Below, piece after piece: positions 6,392 to 7,716 of a stretch of DNA of 7,716 nucleotides. The translations under genes and the position numbers were made by a program. The notes under the pieces were generated by a model. It was not told where the DNA came from, did not search any database, and worked only from the letters and a program-made list of their open reading frames with translations. Source of the stretch: an uncultured Verrucomicrobiota bacterium (GTDB lineage: Bacteria; Verrucomicrobiota; Verrucomicrobiia; Limisphaerales; UBA1096); the NCBI GenBank assembly GCA_913050205.1, contig CAJXAU010000064.1:1-7716 (forward strand), given 5' to 3'. The first letter of the stretch is position 1; every line of letters starts with the position of its first letter.

Positions 6392-7398
6392 CCCAGTGAA
6401 GCCCCGGCAAGGCGATAGGCTTTGAGCGCGTCGAGCATCAACTGAACCGAAGGGTAGCGTTCGCGGGGATCCTTTTCCAACGCGCGGCAACAGATGGCCT
6501 CCAGTGTGGCTGGAATCTGACGATCCGGGGCCGCCTCGCTTGGCCGAGGAAGCGCTTGGCCAAGCAGATTGTCCGCCACCTCTTGTGCCGTTTTGCCGTG
6601 AAGCAACTGGCGTAGCGTCAGGATTTCAAAAAGTATGTTTCCGAGACTGAATACGTCCGCACGGCCATCGATGTGAGCATCCCCCCGAGCCAGTTCCGGA
6701 GCCATGTAAAGTGGCGTCCCGTAACGGCGACCGGCCGGCGTCAGGCCTGGGTCGGCATCTTGCGGGAGCGGCTCATGGTCAAGATCGGTTTCACCCCAAA
6801 CCTTGGCCAACCCCCAGTCCAGCACGAGCACCTCGCCAAAGCCGCCGATGAGAATGTTCGCCGGTTTGAGGTCGCGATGAATGACACCGTGATCATGCGC
6901 GTAGGCGACGGTCTGGCAAATTTGGATTAGCGAATCGATCAGTACATCCATTTTGAACAGCGCGGTGATTTTTTCACTTCCATCGCGCAGACCTTGAATG
7001 ATGTCCCTCAGGTTTCGCCCCCGAACACGTTTCATCGTGAAATACATGTCACCGTTGCGGTCTCTTCCCATCTCATAGACCGGCACAGTGCCCGGGTGCG
7101 CCAGCTTGGCAGTGACCCGGGCTTCGCGGAGAAAGCGCTGAGTCTCGATTTCCGATTCCCGCATTTCAGGGTGCAATGTCTTGTACACTACTTCTCGATG
7201 GAGATTAATGTCACGGCAGGTGAATAACTTGGCCGTGCCCCCCTCGGTCATGAGCTTAAAATCCGCATATTTTAGCGAACCGCTTTTCCAATGAACCGGA
7301 AAATCACCGTCCGTGTCGGATAAATGCAGCGACGTATCATGTAACGCCGCTGTATCGCTTGGACCATTATGCGAACCTTTGCCCATCTCGACAGCCAT
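6388..7398 (-). CDS. Stand-alone PknB-like Ser/Thr protein kinase
   Basis: Predicted cytoplasmic Hanks-type kinase of 336 residues, almost entirely catalytic domain (about 46-330), with no membrane helix or sensor domain. Visible residues are the ATP lysine K73 (VVYKTL), helix C glutamate E92 (FLREA), catalytic loop HRDLKPANIL (174-183, D176), metal site DWG (194-196), activation-segment end GTPLYMAPE (227-235), D248 in ADVFSLGNILFEIL and the final arginine in DPRERYPS (R313). Two points are unusual: the glycine-rich loop is reduced to LMTEGGTAKLF (49-59) without the first glycine, and DFG is replaced by DWG, which I recall as common in kinases of Planctomycetota and Verrucomicrobiota. Activity is still likely. 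The first 40 residues are low-complexity and poorly conserved. An ATG at 7386 is an alternative start; neither start has a good ribosome binding site. It converges on the flippase gene with overlapping stops and diverges from the exonuclease gene. Confidence 0.9.
   Translation of the reverse strand: MAVEMGKGSHNGPSDTAALHDTSLHLSDTDGDFPVHWKSGSLKYADFKLMTEGGTAKLFTCRDINLHREVVYKTLHPEMRESEIETQRFLREARVTAKLAHPGTVPVYEMGRDRNGDMYFTMKRVRGRNLRDIIQGLRDGSEKITALFKMDVLIDSLIQICQTVAYAHDHGVIHRDLKPANILIGGFGEVLVLDWGLAKVWGETDLDHEPLPQDADPGLTPAGRRYGTPLYMAPELARGDAHIDGRADVFSLGNILFEILTLRQLLHGKTAQEVADNLLGQALPRPSEAAPDRQIPATLEAICCRALEKDPRERYPSVQLMLDALKAYRLAGASLG
6537..6566. repeat. Dispersed palindrome, paired copies (I degenerate, J intact)
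   Basis: CGCTTGGCCGAGGA (6537-6550, three mismatches) is followed by CGCTTGGCCAAGCA (6553-6566) with an exact inner 12-mer at 6554-6565. The centres are 16 bases apart, reminiscent of the pair at 111-137. In the minus-strand kinase gene copy J is read CTT GGC CAA GCG (L-G-Q-A), a third translation phase. It lies between kinase residues 279 and 289, in a variable loop near the end of the domain. Confidence 0.8.
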
Positions 7399-7477
7399 TG
7401 AAGAGGGCTTTCGGTTACCAGTCGAGTTTTGTTTCCTCCGGGCAAAGCATCGAGTAGTCTCTGCCGCGACTGCTGAC
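7399..7477. promoter_or_regulatory. Divergent intergenic spacer between kinase and exonuclease genes
   Basis: These 79 bases are the only non-coding stretch of any size and must carry the start signals of both divergent genes if the assigned starts are right. A slightly T-rich patch lies at 7426-7434. I could not identify a convincing -35/-10 pair on either strand, and no operator-like inverted repeat stands out. The call rests on position only. Confidence 0.3.
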
Positions 7478-7716
7478 GTGAGGAATATCGTTTACTTCGA
7501 CCTCGAAACAATGCGCGCTGCCGACGAGGTCGGCGGCTGGAAACACATCGACAAGATGGGGATGAGTATCGGGGTCACCTACAGCACCGGCAACGGCGAG
7601 TATTCCATCTACCAGGAGTCCGAGGTCAACGACCTCATCGAGGAGCTTCAGCGCGCTGATCTGGTTGTGGGATTCAACCACATTCGGTTTGATTACGAGG
7701 TACTGCACGGCTACAC
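7478..7716 (+). CDS. DnaQ-like / RNase H-fold 3'-5' exonuclease, N-terminal part
   Basis: An open frame without an ATG start runs off the right edge, with 79 codons visible from a GTG at 7478. The product starts MRNIVYFDLETMRAADEVGG. DLE at residues 8-10 is the exonuclease motif I metal site, and VVGFNHIRFDYEVL near the end matches motif II, with the N-x-x-F-D pattern of RNase H-fold exonucleases. This is the arrangement of predicted 3'-5' exonucleases of the YprB-like or 'ribonuclease H-like domain' group, which act on single-stranded DNA or RNA. The GTG is chosen because the conserved first strand begins two residues later. The frame stays open upstream, so a longer N-terminus is formally possible, but it would extend into the kinase gene on the other strand. 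No ribosome binding site is evident. Confidence 0.75.
   Translation, partial: MRNIVYFDLETMRAADEVGGWKHIDKMGMSIGVTYSTGNGEYSIYQESEVNDLIEELQRADLVVGFNHIRFDYEVLHGY

Noticed and set aside
111..6566. Palindrome copies as DNA uptake sequences linked to the pilus genes
   Set aside because: Known uptake sequences (Neisseria DUS, Haemophilus USS) are asymmetric and oriented, whereas this element is a perfect palindrome. Proximity to pilus genes is not evidence, since copies are equally present in the other genes.
7090..7122. Inverted repeat GCCCGGGT / ACCCGGGC with a 17-base loop
   Set aside because: It falls in conserved kinase codons (ARVTAKLAHPGT), so codon use explains it, and it is not repeated elsewhere in the window.
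7432..7440. Strong ribosome-binding-like GGAGGAAA on the minus strand upstream of the kinase
   Set aside because: It lies more than 30 bases from the kinase ATG and no ATG, GTG or TTG lies at a proper distance downstream in the kinase frame, so it does not define a start.
7415..7708. Minus-strand open frame of 97 codons opposite the exonuclease
   Set aside because: It lies antisense to a frame with clear exonuclease motifs (YFDLET, GFNHIRFDYE) and its own product shows no recognisable motif, so it is a shadow frame.

Overview
The window is a compact bacterial coding stretch with almost no intergenic DNA. It holds five complete co-directional genes or domain-fused genes on the plus strand (82-6391), one convergent minus-strand kinase gene, and two truncated genes at the edges. 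The kinase type (stand-alone PknB-like, with a DWG in place of DFG), the fused pilus assembly proteins and the LET-type exonuclease suggest the Planctomycetota-Verrucomicrobiota-Lentisphaerota group, most likely a Verrucomicrobiota member. This placement is an inference from protein style, not from a marker gene.

Layout: the tail of an unidentified upstream gene (1-89) overlaps a PilM/GspL-like protein that carries a PilN-like periplasmic domain (82-1782). Next comes a PilO/GspM-like protein with a proline-rich linker and a PilP/GspC-like C-terminal domain (1775-2800). Together these two would form the inner-membrane alignment platform of a type IV pilus or type II secretion machine. An M20 metallopeptidase (2797-3927), a GT4 glycosyltransferase (3949-5130) and a MOP/Wzx-like flippase (5120-6391) follow, with overlaps or a 21-base gap, so the whole plus-strand block looks like one translationally coupled transcript. 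The glycosyltransferase and flippase suggest surface glycan export; the peptidase has no obvious link to either neighbour set. A Ser/Thr protein kinase (7398-6388, minus) converges on the flippase, and the two genes share a CTAG that holds both stop codons. A DnaQ-like 3'-5' exonuclease gene starts divergently from the kinase near 7478 and runs off the window.

The most striking signal is not a gene. A short perfect palindrome, CGCTTGGCCAAGCG (core TTGGCCAA), recurs in every complete gene of the window. There are six exact copies of the inner 12-mer, three near copies and several half-sites. The genes are unrelated in function, the palindrome is translated in three different reading phases, and its synonymous positions do not vary in the main copies. 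This points to selection or spread at the DNA level: a highly iterated palindrome, possibly a binding, methylation or chromosome-organisation site. I do not recognise it as a described element.
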